Positions 1-12,717 of a stretch of DNA of 64,000 nt are shown here, one piece after another. Under the pieces are notes generated by a model. That model ran no database searches. It saw only the letters and a program-made list of their open reading frames with translations, and had not been told where the DNA came from. A program made the position numbers and the translations under genes. This DNA comes from Sepioteuthis lessoniana (Eukaryota > Mollusca > Cephalopoda > Myopsida > Loliginidae). The stretch lies in assembly GCA_963585895.1 (NCBI GenBank), contig OY757911.1:63056101-63120100 (forward strand), in the 5' to 3' direction. Position 1 is the first letter of the stretch, and every line of letters starts with the position of its first letter.

Positions 1-868
1 CGTAACGATTAGTGTATATGTAGATTGGAAAAATTCCATATTAAATTCGTCTCTTACACGTTCGGGAGATTTACACACGAAACGCATTAGAAAAGCATAG
101 CACAACACAGAGAAAATGACACAGAAATAAGGTTAGCGTATGGCATAATTACTGTCGCTGTGTACAGTGTTGCCACGTGACAAATATTGTATCATAAAAT
201 GTACGTGTCTATATTCTGCCCTCTAATCCTAAGGGGTGGTTCCTTCATGAAACGCTCAATATATCCAATAATTTCGGTGATCAGTAATTCTGATCTTTAA
301 ATTTGATACGGCTCGTGTGTTCACCATAAGATTTTAAAAACTGCCTTTCAATCAAATATCAAAATTGACTATATTAAAAATAAGTATGATCATACACTAA
401 TCTGTCGGCATGAAATTATCCTAGACCGATTGACATGCTGTAAAAATCAATTGATTAATTAAAACTGATCCCAGAGCTCGAGGTTAATACCTCCCGCTAT
501 GTAAAACAGGTAAAATATGTTCTGTTTTTAACCCATTTCTACGAGCATTTTCAGTCGGTTAAATAATTTTAACGGCAAATAAACCCATTCATGGTTATTT
601 TATGCTTAGAAGTTAGGGAATTGCAAACTTTTAACGTTTATATTTACATTTTGTAGAATTCCCTAATTTTTTTGCGCGTAGTTATGTAATATCAAGTATT
701 TCTAACTAATAAAAATAATTCCCTCGTACATCCCATTAATGGATACTTAATAAGAGTGAGAACTGGGAGTAATAGCAATGAAGAGGTTGTCCGCACTCCA
801 CATATCTCCAGAACTGACGCCTAGCCGACAGATACAGTTTAGTTTAGTTTGGTTTGATGGTATCTTAT

Positions 869-870
<2 letters not shown>
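1..870. other. No gene; old interspersed repeat
   Basis: AT-rich sequence with no credible exon. Positions about 95-260 (the stretch with AATAAGGTTAGCG and the later TCCTTCATGAAA) recur in diverged form near 3,740-3,960, and the last block also near 43,430-43,480, so an old interspersed repeat is likely here. Near 760-840 a short reversed piece of the SINE-C repeat runs into the TA microsatellite. A small inverted repeat (TAGGGAATT against AATTCCCTA) lies at about 614-672. Confidence 0.35.

Positions 871-929
<59 letters not shown>
871..929. repeat. (TA)n microsatellite, left flank of mariner
   Basis: An uninterrupted TA dinucleotide run of about 59 bp. It abuts the left terminal repeat of the mariner relic, and a second TA run starts at the other end of that relic. 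The pair reads as one microsatellite split by a TA-targeting transposon. Confidence 0.95.
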
Positions 930-2659
<1,730 letters not shown>

Positions 2660-2660
<1 letters not shown>

Positions 2661-2875
2661 ACTTGATAGGGTTCTATCAATAGGGCAAATAGAACTAAAC
2701 TGTGTGCTTATGCTAAATTGAATTGTTTAAAATAGAACTGTTTTGACATTTAACTGTGTGTAAAAAAAACAGTACTTATACTAAACTGAATTGTTTGAAA
2801 CTTTTATCAAAATGACTTAATTCGGCGTTAAGTGACCCGAAAAGGATTGATACGCCGTAAAACCAAACAACCAAT
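2660..2875 (+). repeat. D-module repeat with SINE-type tail
   Basis: Contains phrases that recur throughout the window: AAATAGAACT, TTTAACTGTGTG, TGAATTGTTTGAAA, and a tail ending GCCGTAAAACCAAACAACC. The same modules appear at about 5.5, 13.5, 15.9, 28.3, 38.5, 40.5 and 46.7 kb. It is a decayed member of an abundant SINE-like repeat; no function is visible. Confidence 0.6.
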
Positions 2876-3117
2876 TAATATTTATTCCGTTATTGTCCGA
2901 TGATTTCCAAATCGATTGTCACAGTGCACTTCTATTTCCATTTTTGTTCGCACTCTTCTTCTCGCTATTGTTCCGAATCGCTTGAGAATTTTGGTATCCG
3001 ATCGCCATGGAGATATTCCGAGAAGTCATATTTAAATTTTTTTTTCCAAACAATGCCGGGAAAAATATAATGGAATAACCCAATATTGAGGAAAATATGG
3101 AATTCATTTACAATAAT

Positions 3118-3235
3118 CAGAAATAATCAGAAATAATATTTAGTTGCACTTCCTCGAACAGCAGTAATTCTTTCAGGCATCAAAAAACAAGGTGGACATC
3201 CTCTAAGTGTGATCATTCTAAGCTTTTTGCCAGAT
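3118..3235 (-). pseudogene. Possible Tc1-type transposase C-terminal end
   Basis: The minus strand reads CPPCFLMPERITAVRGSATKYYF before a stop. The PERI...AV...G..TKY pattern resembles the last residues of Tc1-like transposases, just after the catalytic domain. Only about 25-30 residues support this and no terminal repeats were found, so the call is weak. Confidence 0.3.
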
Positions 3236-3425
3236 GGGGGCATAGTCGACTAAAGTCTCAGCCTCCTTTAAAATCATCATATAAACGCATGTAATTTGTT
3301 TGGTTTCAATCCCGAAGCAAAGGCGATAGCTATTTAATTCATAAAATTAAGTTTGCTACGTTTGGAACATATTTTCCTCTGTCATAATCTGAAGACGTTA
3401 GAATACGACGATTTAATTAATACGC

Positions 3426-3489
3426 AGTTTTTCAAAAACGGTTCAACCGTCTCTTTCAAAATTTGTATTTAAACCGTTTTGAAAAAAGA
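3426..3489. repeat. Imperfect stem-loop
   Basis: TTTTTCAAAAACGGTTCAA near 3,429 is matched in reverse complement by TTAAACCGTTTTGAAAAAAG near 3,469, giving arms of about 19 bp around a loop of about 22 bases. It may be a remnant of a small foldback element. Confidence 0.6.
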
Positions 3490-3835
3490 AAACAATTACA
3501 AGATGCTAATTACTTTAGATATATGTATAAAATGATTTCCTTTTATCCTGATACGTACCTGTTTTATTGAATATGCAACCAGCATTCTTTTGATATTAAA
3601 ACTCCTAATCTCACCAAGATTATTGTGGAGATCAGAAAAATGTGCCCTTAAATTTATCTCTAAGTTTTGATTATCAATGTAAGGGTTATACGCGAAATGA
3701 GTCTCTGTAATAAACACACTTCTGTCTTAGGAAATTAACGTAGAGAACACAACGCAAACATATGGATGCTCAAATAAGGTTAGCGCATTACACAATAATT
3801 TCAATTATTAAATCGTATTGCTTTTGAATACGGTT

Positions 3836-3922
3836 TTCATCACGTTACTAATATTGTAAAATAAAAATTAAGAATGTATTATATACATTCTTAATTTTTA
3901 TTTTACAATATTAGTCACGGGA
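3836..3922. repeat. Near-perfect long palindrome (foldback)
   Basis: The arm starting ACTAATATTGTAAAATAAAA at 3,847 runs to GAATGTAT and is exactly mirrored after a 3-base centre to ATTAGT at about 3,915. That gives arms of about 33 bp without mismatch. Beyond them, CATCACGTT and its counterpart AACGTGATG-like ACGGGATG extend the match with a few mismatches. A sequence related to one arm occurs unpaired near 170-210, so this looks like a foldback made from an interspersed repeat. Confidence 0.85.
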
Positions 3923-4008
3923 TGTAAATTCTTATCCTTAGGACTGTCTCCTCAATGAAATAATCTTTATCGTACAGTCTTGGTATATTTTGAACACACT
4001 TCGTGAAT

Positions 4009-4856
4009 ATCATCATCACATTTTGTCGTACCATCAGCACGAAAATCCCTGACCCTCTCTTGCCACCCCTCCCTATCGTTCATCGCTTCTGGTAGGTCCC
4101 CAGGGCTACATCCCGTATCCTCACAGAACTGCTGTATGTACCTTCGAGTTGGCCGCCCTGCTTTTGCACGGCCATGTGAAGGGGTCCATAGGAGTACATC
4201 ACCCATGAGTTCGTCCCTACTTCTCCTGTAATGTCCTGCATGTCTGGTTCGTCTAACTTGGATATTTTTCGTGATGGGTGGTAGGTGGCCGTATAGCTGC
4301 TGCTTTGTGGGGTGTTGCCTCCGGGACTTGTTCAATATTGCTCGCAGCATTCTTCGGTAGTTGCCGTCAAGCTTTTTCTCTATACGTTAAGTTAGCATCC
4401 ATGTAGTGCATCCATATAGCAGTATAGACTCGATCGCTGCTTGGAAGAAACTACGTTTCATTTTATCGGTCGGCTCTGATTTACATATGACCGATAACCT
4501 ATTGAAAGCTATCCATGCCTTTGTTAGTCGTGTGTCGATTTCTGTCTCAGTCGATAAGACACTGCTTCCTAGGGAGGTAAACTTGTCTACTAGTCTCAGA
4601 GAGCTACCGTTTAGTGTGGAAAGGTCGCCTGTTCGATTAAAGCGCAAGTATTCCGTTTTGTGTGCATTGACATGGAGACCAATGCCTGCTGCAGCTCGTT
4701 TCAGACTATGCAGTAGGGTTTCGGCTTAGGCGGGTACATTTGCCAGAATCGCTATGTCATCGGCGTAGTCGGCGTTGGTAATTGTTTTTGAGGGGTTACC
4801 TTCTGCTTCATTTCTTTGTCTGCTCGAAACCGTTTTCATTGATTTTATCGATCGAT
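4009..4856 (-). pseudogene. RTE-type LINE tail: RT palm to 3' end, broken
   Basis: Minus-strand fragment of the LINE family whose best copy is at 58.1-61.0 kb. It starts inside the reverse transcriptase at DKINENGF, passes the catalytic ADYADDIA (codons near 4,756-4,770) and continues through LHVNAHKTEY, YGCTTWMLT, LDGNYRRMLRAILNKS, RRTRHAGH and RAKAGRP to the stop. It then ends in an (ATG)n tail, seen as ATCATCATC at 4,009. Three in-frame stops interrupt it: one replaces a lysine before RIEKKL (about 4,388), one replaces a glutamine after YADD (about 4,728) and one lies upstream of YADD. It is a 5'-truncated, inactive retrocopy. Confidence 0.85.
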
Positions 4857-5031
4857 GTTATTGTCCACAGACAGTTTCCTTGTATTGTAACTCTTCAGTG
4901 TGGCTAGACAGGCAAGACGCTTCAGGCTGGAATCAAAACCCACCTAACTTCACGTTAGCCTTGGTATCTTACCTCTCGGTCATTTCGGCGACCTACGTCA
5001 GCTAGGGGACTAACACATTTTGTATTATATA

Positions 5032-5433
5032 TATAAAGAGAAAGAGAAAGAAAGAAAGAGAGAGAGAGAGGGGGGAATAGAGAGAGAAAGAGTTAGAAAT
5101 TCCAAAGGGAACTAACACATAACAAAAAGAACAACTAGAATACATTCAAGACCAAATCAATAAAATCAGAAATTTGCTTGAAGATAAACACTATCGATAA
5201 GTGTGTGTGTGTGTGTGTATGTGTGTGTGTGTGTGTGTGTGTGTTAGTCTATGTGTCGGTCTATCTGTCTCTTAATAATATCTAAACTTACTAGATCAGT
5301 AATAGCTATATTATTCACCGATTGGAAATTGTTTTCTCAAATCAAGGAAAATTGATAGAAAATGATTGCTTGGTTTTGATTGGTTGTGTTTTATAGTATA
5401 CAACCCTTGTTCGTTATCTAATATCAAATCCTG

Positions 5434-5505
<72 letters not shown>
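5032..5505. repeat. Cluster of (GA)n, (TG)n and (TA)n microsatellites
   Basis: GA-rich run at about 5,035-5,095, TG run at about 5,198-5,243 and a long TA run at about 5,436-5,503, with ordinary AT-rich sequence between them. No gene. Confidence 0.9.
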
Positions 5506-5507
<2 letters not shown>

Positions 5508-5740
5508 GTAAGCCAATAGCTTGTAGTTAATATTATTTTTAAAAGAGAAATATTCATTTATTTGCTGTTAAATGGTTTCAAGTATTGCTATTTAGCACAA
5601 GTAATACTATTTAACATTATTCATTCACTTACTCACAGTTAAATGGTTTCAAACATTGCAATCAAATGCTAATAATTCAATTTGATATCAATGATTTGTT
5701 TGCACACTGTTAAATGTTTTCAAGAATAGTAAATTAATAA
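5506..5740. repeat. D-module repeats, reversed and direct
   Basis: Three or four loosely tandem units of about 60 bp carry the phrases GTTAAATGGTTTCAAGTATTGC, CAAATGCTAATAATTCAATTTG-like text and CATTTGTTTGCACA. These are the reverse complement of the modules at 13.5 and 40.5 kb. Confidence 0.55.
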
Positions 5741-6301
5741 ATAGTTCTCGTACCTCGAAAGCAGTATCTCATCTACTGAAAATGACATCACTGTGTAACT
5801 AGCCAAGGCATGGACTGCTACCGATCGGTTATCGATCATATGGAAGTCAAACTTATCCGATAAAATAAAACACATTTTTTTAAGTAGCGGTCGTGTCAGT
5901 TCTACTATATAGAAGCACCACATGGACACTGACGAAGCGTATGAAGAAAAAGCTAGATAGGAATTGCACAAGAATGCAACGGGCTATACTGAACAAATCC
6001 TGAAAGCAACATCGCACAAAACAGTAACTCTACGGCCACTTCCTTCCAATCTCTAAAACCATCCAAATAAGACGAACCAGACATGCAGGAAACTGCTCGA
6101 GAAACAAGGACGAAATCATAAGCGATATTCTCCACTGGACCCCTTCACACAGACATGCAAAATCTACAACAGGTCTGTACGAACACAGGATGTAGTCTAG
6201 AAGACCAGCCGGAAGCGATGGATGATAGAGACGAATGGCGAGAAAGAATCAGAGAAATTCATGCTAGCAACACAAGATGAGAATGATGATGATGATGATG
6301 A
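5741..6301 (+). pseudogene. RTE-type LINE tail, heavily decayed
   Basis: Plus-strand copy of the same C-terminal region: a region matching YLxSSISSTENDI, then TKRMKKKLD, RTRHAGN, SDILHWTPSH and ERIREIHAS, ending in (ATG)n at about 6,281-6,301. Many stops and small indels (for example a stop at STENDITV*L and another before KHHMDTD) disrupt it. The RT palm motif is absent. Divergence from the other copies marks it as one of the oldest in the window. Confidence 0.8.
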
Positions 6302-6337
6302 AATATTTAGATAGTTCCTTTTGACCTCTAAATGGGA

Positions 6338-6545
6338 CCCTAAAAGGTACTACCATTCTGGGTCAGTGGGAACCTGGGAGTAATGACAAAGAAGGGATAC
6401 TCGACATTCTCCAAAGCTTCAGAACAGGAGCCTCACCGTGCAGATGCAGTTTAGTGTCATACCGAAGACACTTGTTGGGCAAGGTCTGGCTCCTTTGCAG
6501 AGAAGCACTTATGGTATTTTACTGTCCCAACCGACTTGGCTGCAT
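6338..6545 (-). repeat. SINE-C repeat
   Basis: Reverse-oriented member of the family recognised by TGTAGAATACAC...CATCTCTGCAGAGG and TCATTGTCATTGCTTCCAGG. Here it reads GGAGCCTCACC, CAGATGCAG and TTTGCAGAGAAGCA. Other copies lie near 13.3, 28.1, 38.8, 40.3 and 42.0 kb. I could not see a clear tRNA A box, so its head is undetermined. Confidence 0.6.
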
Positions 6546-7600
6546 AGAAAATGAGAAAAAATTTTTAAATGTATATAAATATTTGATATCTTAAAGTCAC
6601 TAAATATCTTACTAAATAACTAAATCATTTAGTTATCCATTGTTTTCACGTGCCTTTGATGAAATGCAAAGACGAGAACTTTATATTACCATTATGATGC
6701 CCGGTAGGTTCGATATTTGTCGCTGCCTCCCACCAGATGCCCGGTAGGTTCTCATATTATTTTAAATAACTGTTTTAAATACAAAGCTAACATAAAACTA
6801 AAATTTACGTCTATTTATTTACATTTTTTCTCAATTTAAAAATATATTACCATTTTCTTTTCTTCTTCGTTCAAATAAGACAACTAATAAATTCTGATTA
6901 CGACTGTGTCGTTATTGTCTGAAGTTCCTCTAAAACTTGGCGAAAATCGAAGCAATGTTTAAACATGAGAGGCTAGAGCGTTTCATGAAAGACATTTTTC
7001 AAAGGTTTCTGTCACCTGCGAGCGGCTACATTCTCTTTAATGGTCATTTCGAATTTATTTATTGACACAATTTCTCGCGTGTTTCAAGAATCATTTCAAG
7101 AGATCAAGAAGGAAGAATAAAATAAATCAAAAAACAATCAAAGGTGATTTATTTGACTGGCTTTATTTCCTTTGCAAATGCTAATCAAATTGGTTTCGGA
7201 ATATTTTTTTACGTTTTTAGTCACGTTCTTTTGAGATATTTTGCAGGAATCGCATTAGTTTATCATTTTGAGTTGTGCCTTGATGTTCCGGACTCTAAGT
7301 AAAAATCAATACGTAATGTTTGGATAGCGGAATGCACAAAGTTAAATCCATGGATCTATACTGAAATAATATTAGTCACCTTGGGCAAAAGTTTCAACAT
7401 TATGTTCGCAAAAATCGAGGACTGAAGTCAAGTAAGCAAACTCACAAATTACTACACAAAAATTAGTATTTGTATTTCCTCCGTGTAACACGTTTATTTA
7501 TTAAAAAAATTTATAATGTGATAAAAAAAGATAAAGAGATTATGTAAAGAAAAACATTTATGAGAAAAGGTAGATTTGTTTCAAACATGCGAAGATGTCC
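6546..7600. other. No gene seen
   Basis: AT-rich sequence without a convincing exon or known repeat. A 16-bp phrase, GATGCCCGGTAGGTTC, occurs twice, at about 6,697 and 6,736, inside a short direct duplication. Confidence 0.4.
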
Positions 7601-7654
7601 TGAAAGGTTTATAGGCTGAACAGTTCATAGGTAAACTGCCGTTAATGTCTTTAC

Positions 7655-7797
7655 CAAAAGAATCCAAGCACTGTAATACCGATATAAGAATTGTGTGAAC
7701 AGCAAGGGGGACTATGTTGAAAAATAAACCTCATTTGATTACAGTTCAAGAATGTATTTTGGTCAGCCAACGAACTTTTCCGCTAATCCTTGTACAT
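7655..7797 (+). mobile_element. Mariner 3' end relic
   Basis: The plus strand reads RYKNCVNSKGDYVEK and a stop at about 7,680-7,728, the characteristic C-terminus of one mariner group (the W/YxxC...GDYVEK ending). The sequence after it, TTTTGGTCAGCCAACGAAC through CTTGTA near 7,795, fits the right terminal repeat of such an element. No catalytic region remains. A similar relic is at 20,370. Confidence 0.6.
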
Positions 7798-8129
7798 CGA
7801 TATGAAAAACTGAAATAGATATATAGATAGATTGATTTGCTGACTGACTGAAAGAATGATCATATCGATCAACAAATAATTTCAAATATCATATTTTAGT
7901 CGGTAAAATATTTTTCAAAAATTCTTATTGTGACAGATCGGTAAATAGATAGATTCAGTTTGTTATCATTTTTCTTATCAACTGGTCACTCATCTTGAAC
8001 CGCGGATGGATACATAAAAAATTCCCAAAAGGTATGTTATGAATTATGTCTTTCATAAGTCTTGATGTTGTCACTTGACCCCGATAGAGTTTAAGAGATT
8101 ATTGTCGAAAACTACTCACGTCTATTTCA

Positions 8130-8378
8130 AGTATCGTCATAATGGTTTTCAGAGTTCGGCAATGGTCCGGGAGACCTGAGTTCAATCCCCGGTCGAGTCA
8201 TGCTAAAGACTCAACAACTGGTTCTTGATGACTCCTTGCTTAACACTCTGTATTATAAGGTACAGATCAAGGGAGCAATTCAGGGAAAAGAGTAGCGCCT
8301 TCTCCTACACCTCGGTGTAGTGGCTATTGAAAAGGGAGCCTTCGGGTCGCTTTCGACTACGGTCAGCTAACTTTCATA
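8130..8378 (+). repeat. tRNA-derived SINE-A
   Basis: A B-box-like GAGTTCAATCCCC lies at about 8,190, followed by body sequence shared with copies at 31,455 (minus) and 50,725 (plus): CTTGCTTAACACTC, ATTATAAGGTAC, CACCTCGGTGTAG, and GAAAAGGGAGCCTTCGGGT. The A box is eroded in this copy. It would have been transcribed by RNA polymerase III and moved by a LINE. Confidence 0.75.
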
Positions 8379-8802
8379 TGTGGCACGACAATTAGCATCA
8401 ATATGTGTATGTATATATATATGTATGTGTGTGTGGGTCTCTGTGTGTCGTGGGTGGCCGGTGGAATCATCTTCAACATCTTTGAAGCGGTGCCAGAGTT
8501 TCTTGATATTCCTTTGTCTATTCTGGCGCGAAGACTATTCAAAGAGTTGTACCAGCAAAAACCTGCGAAACCGGAAGAGAGGACGAAGGACGTGGTCAGT
8601 TAAGAGTGAGACTTTGGAGAAGAGAGTCCGCTCAAAGACGTGGGTCCAGAGCAGTCGGAAGGTGGTATGGAGTCAAGAATGAAGACACAGAGCAGTGAAG
8701 ACGTTGACTAGATGAGTCAGTATCTTTGGTAACTGTGTAGAATTTTCGCAGAGTTCTAGCAATAGCCATGAACATACATTGAATGCTAAAAAATGTTAAC
8801 TT
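8379..8802. other. No supported gene
   Basis: An open frame of 100 codons (8,380-8,682) begins in a TG/TA-rich microsatellite-like stretch and has no recognisable domain. I do not call it a gene. Confidence 0.4.
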
Positions 8803-9357
8803 TGTAACATACCCATGATACAGATATGTGAAACGTACATAGAATGTTCATAACATATATACATAGAACATAGGAATCCCGAAACAGGAAAAACACTTAC
8901 GACTTCTTAGTTCAGGTACGAAACTTTTTATTACCTTTGAGTTAAAATTTTTTTTCGACATAAGGAGAGAGATACAATCTTTCTACTCTGACTTTTCCAT
9001 CTGCCCCAAACCACGTGCACACCCAACACAAGGTCACTGCGAGCTAGCGAAATTCAACCTTCTTCTCCCGAGCCAGGAACCCAACTCTTCCGTTCGGCCG
9101 TAAAAACTCAACTGACATTTTTCAAATCCCCCAAAATCATCCGCGCACGCTTCCCGTGCATGACGTCATTCACATCCCCAAGTCCTATCTTGGATTTTTA
9201 TTTTGACATCTCTGAATGACATAACCTCCCCGCGCGCGCGTGAACACCTGCGCTCATGTTGCACCTAACTAACCCATGCGCTAAACGAAAGGTTCTCAGC
9301 CTAACTAAACCGAAAGGCAAGATATATAAATCGAAATCCCTCGGCCAATATATTACA
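8803..9357 (-). mobile_element. Solo LTR, subfamily X, 4-bp TSD ACTT
   Basis: A 555-bp unit whose minus strand begins TGTAATATATTGG and ends GGTATGTTACA, so it has TG...CA termini with a TGTAA/TTACA inverted repeat. It is bounded by a perfect 4-bp target duplication, ACTT at 8,799-8,802 and 9,358-9,361. Internally the minus strand has a polyadenylation-type AATAAA (GGTAATAAAAAGTTT) about two thirds along, as expected for R/U5. A homologous LTR in the other orientation is at 12,171-12,717. No gag or pol lies nearby, so it arose by LTR-LTR recombination. A 4-bp duplication fits Gypsy-type elements. Confidence 0.8.
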
Positions 9358-9699
9358 ACTTTACCTTCTCGTGTTTTGTAGTTCTGACGCCGTGTTTGTC
9401 TTTTTCCCTCTTCCACTTACTGTTTGTTGTTTTTTTTGGGGGGGTGGCGGGGGTACAATCTGTGAAATACCCACACGGCCGATTGTGAGAATTAACAACG
9501 GGGTCCATATTACAAGTCAAATGACCAAACCAACAAAACCCGGCGAGTGAGTTATTTCATGCATATTTGTTGCGGAAAAGAGTGTAAGTAATTAAACAAA
9601 ACACAGTTATACAAATTCTATCATTTCAATTTTTTTAACTTGAGTGAAAAATGTGTTGAAAAACAACAAAAGCTTCAGTCTCTTTTCTTGTAAGAAAAG
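9358..9699. other. No gene; G-rich run
   Basis: AT-rich apart from a T/G run near 9,430-9,455 ending GGGGGGGTGGCGGGGG. No exon or repeat family recognised. Confidence 0.4.
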
Positions 9700-10276
9700 A
9701 TCATCATCATCATCATGTCGCGCCGCCTGCACGGATCTCCCTGACCCTCTCCCACCACCATTCTCTATCGTCCATCGCTTCCGGTAGATCTGTATCGACA
9801 CCGAGCAGCTGTAAGTAGGTCCTAGCTGGTCATCCTGCCTTTGCTCGTCCATGTGAGGGGGTCCACAGGAGTACGTCACTTATGAGTTCGTCCCTACTTC
9901 TCCAGCAGTGTCCCCCATGTCTGGTTCGTCTAACTTAGATAGTTTTCGTTATGGGTGGTAGGTGGCCGTACAGCTGCTGCTTTGTGAGGTGTTGCCACCA
10001 GGACTTGTTCAATATTGCTCGCTGCATTCTTCAGTAGTTGCCGTCAAACATTTTCTCCATACGATTAGTTAGCGTCTATGTAGTGCATCCATACATCAGT
10101 ATCGACACGGCCACTGCTTGGAAAAAAAACTGCGTTTCGTTTAACGGTCAGGTCTGACTTCCATATGATCGATAGTCTATCGTTAGCTGTCCATGCCTTT
10201 GCTAGTCGCGTTTTGATGTCAGTCTCGGTTGATGAGACACTGTTTCGTAGGTAGGCAAACTTGTCTACTAGTTCAT
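9700..10276 (-). pseudogene. RTE-type LINE tail
   Basis: Minus-strand copy of the LINE C-terminal region with the (ATG)n tail at 9,700-9,716. It reads from VDKFAYLRNSVSSTETDIKTRLAKAWTANDRLSIIWKSDLT through YGCTTW-like and RRTRHGGHCWRSRDELI to the end. The 5' truncation falls at LVDKF (10,276), 3' of the RT palm, so YADD is absent. Frame changes occur near the FFQAA region and in the tail. Confidence 0.85.
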
Positions 10277-11329
10277 GCTCCAACATAGTATTAACAAGAA
10301 GAAAGTTAATAATAGTTTGCATTATTTTAAATCTAGATAATAAATTTTATGTATGGAAGATCTTTCTGTGAGTATATCACTATGGAGAGACAAAGTATAT
10401 TCACATACTAATATATAAGTGTAATACTGCTGAATAATTAGCAGAAGGGAATGTTCTGTGAGTAGTAGCATTGCTATGGAAAAAGGTGCGGTACTTTACT
10501 TGTCATGGTACTTTATTATGGCCCTGGTTCCGTGACTTCCCTATGCATTTCCAGGTAGTTGGTTTATTATTACCCATTCTGACTGCGTTGTGTTTGAAAG
10601 ATTCACAGATAAGGGATGATATAATTTATCCGGAACTTCTTCCTGCAGTCGGAGTGATTCGTTGGAACAAGTTGCCTTGGTATTGGCAACTTAAAAACAA
10701 GAAAACTCTCCATTAATAATTAACGATTACTAATTAAAACACTATGTAACAATAATATATACAATATATAAATAGAGAGAGAAATTGTCACTTTTGTTGT
10801 GTTTGAGAGACAGACAATAGAGGTATTTGGCTGGTGCAGGTTTTCTATCTTATTCAATTTTTCGGAGAGTGAGGCTTTTGCTGGAGAGGCTTTAATTTTT
10901 GGAGAGGCTTCTATTCTTATTCTCTTGTCTTTGGTATGGACATCAGATCTCTTCTCTCATCTAACCCTAAAAATATCTATTCTTATTGAGGATTCCTCTG
11001 CGAACAAACATTCTCGATTAGCTAACCAATCAAAGAGCATTTTGGATACTTTTACAACTTTTTGTCTGGTCAGCCAACCAAATGTGCTAATCTACAACTG
11101 TGGGAAGAGTATCCCTTCCAAGTATCAGAATTTGATTGGTCATCCAATTAAACTACAATGTCAGGGCTTGGTTAATTAAGGATCGCAGCCCACGCCTTGT
11201 CGGGGAGTATTTCTTTTCAATTTAACCAAAACAAAAATCCAAGTTCTGGTCTTTTAAACTCAATAGGTGAGTAAGTGATGTCATGATTTAAATTGGGTAA
11301 ACGCACTGACAAACCCCGAAGACTATTAA
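10277..11329. other. No supported gene
   Basis: Contains open frames of 81 and 126 codons (10,471-10,716 and 10,799-11,179) without recognisable motifs. The frame at 10,799 is flanked by AT-rich, GAGA-type sequence and carries repeated GGAGAGGCTT phrases. It may be repeat-derived; no function assigned. Confidence 0.3.
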
Positions 11330-11905
11330 TGTTGTATAATTTAACCATATCAATCACAGTCACAACTGTAATTCAATACATACACATATACAAATGCATA
11401 TTCAAATGCAAAACACAGGCGGACTCAGTTGTTCAGGTACAAACCGTTTATTAACTTCTGGCTTCAGTTCTTCAGCACGAGGAGAGAGACACAATTCTAA
11501 CTATGCTAACCCCATACTTACGCACGGGGCATCTTGCGGTGTTTAAGATTTCAATTCATCTGTATCGGTAGAGATCAAAAAAACTCAACTCTTCGATTCA
11601 ATGGCCGAATCCACAACTACTCGACTCCATGGTCCCATCTCAACTCCCAACTGACTCTTTTTCAATATCATCGAATTTCTTCTGGGAATGGCGTCATCTA
11701 CACTCCAGCCCCATTTCCTGTCTGGGGGTTTATCATGACAATGGTAATAGTCATATCCTTTACGTACGAGTGTAAAACTGCACCCAATGACTATGCCCTG
11801 AACAAAGAGACTCGAATAGTTCAAAGCCTTACCAAACTGAATGATAAAATATAATCAACGAAAAATGGTTAATATAAAAAAAAGTCATTCCTTTATTATA
11901 TAACA
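11330..11905 (-). mobile_element. Solo LTR, subfamily Y
   Basis: A 576-bp unit on the minus strand. It begins TGTTATATAATAAAGG and ends TTATACAACA, so the termini form an inverted repeat of about 10 of 12 bases (TGTTRTATAAT). Flanks are TTAA and TTAG, a near-match for a 4-bp target duplication. Near its 3' third it has GTTAATAAACGGTTTGTACC, a polyadenylation signal in the same context as subfamily X (AATAAA then TTTGTACCTGAAC), so X and Y are relatives. The second Y copy is at 43,922-44,468. Confidence 0.7.
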
Positions 11906-12170
11906 TTAGCTTTTAGTTTTGACAATCTGAAAGTTCGGTGAGTGTTGATTTTTCAATTTCTTTCAAAGAATATAATTTTTTATGTTGTTATAAAAGGGAA
12001 AAAATTTTTTTCCTAAAAAATGAATCATTCTTTCCATAAGTTTTTAGCAATAGAGAATACTTCATATTGTTATAAAGTGTAAACAAAATAAAGGTTTGGG
12101 CTCGTTGAAAATAAATTCATTTTGAAACGACTTGAACGATAAATTTCACTAAAAAAAAGGCAAAAATGAG

Positions 12171-12717
12171 TGTAATATAATTGCGGAGGGATTTGGGTTT
12201 GTATATCTTGCCTTTAGGTTTAGTTAAGATGAGAACCTTTCGGCTCAGTGCATGGGTTAGTTAGGTGCAAACATTAGCGCAGGTGTTCACGTGCGCGCGA
12301 GGAGAATGCGTCATTCACAGATGTCAAAATAAATCCCAGGTAGAAAATAGGACCAGGGGGTGTGAATGACGTCATGCACGGGAAGCGTGGGCTGAGGATT
12401 TTGTGGATCTGAGAAAAAGCAGAGTTGAGTTCCTGCCTCCGAACGAGAGAGTCGAGATTCAGGGCTGGGCGAGGCCAGACGAATTTGTGCGCTACGGGCG
12501 CTGCGCGTTGATTGGGTTGAGAGCTGACGATGTAAAATCAGTCAGCATAGAAAGAGTGTGTCTCTCTCTGCTCATGTCGAAAAACCTTTAAACTCAAAAA
12601 GGTGAATAAAAGTTTTGTACCTGAACCATTTTCGTGTTTTCGGATTCCTATATATGTTTATAAACATTTTATGAACATTATGTCTATTTCACATATCCGT
12701 ATCATGGGTATGTTACA
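12171..12717 (+). mobile_element. Solo LTR, subfamily X, 4-bp TSD TGAG
   Basis: A 547-bp unit beginning TGTAATATAATTGCGG and ending GGGTATGTTACA, with TGAG duplicated at 12,167-12,170 and 12,718-12,721. AATAAA lies at about 12,605 inside GGTGAATAAAAGTTTTG. It is homologous end to end with the minus-strand LTR at 8,803-9,357. An internal open frame of 62 codons is not a gene. Confidence 0.8.

Noticed and set aside
4406..5005. Plus-strand frames of 107 and 76 codons
   Set aside because: They are antisense to the RTE tail on the minus strand or extend from its edge; no motif.
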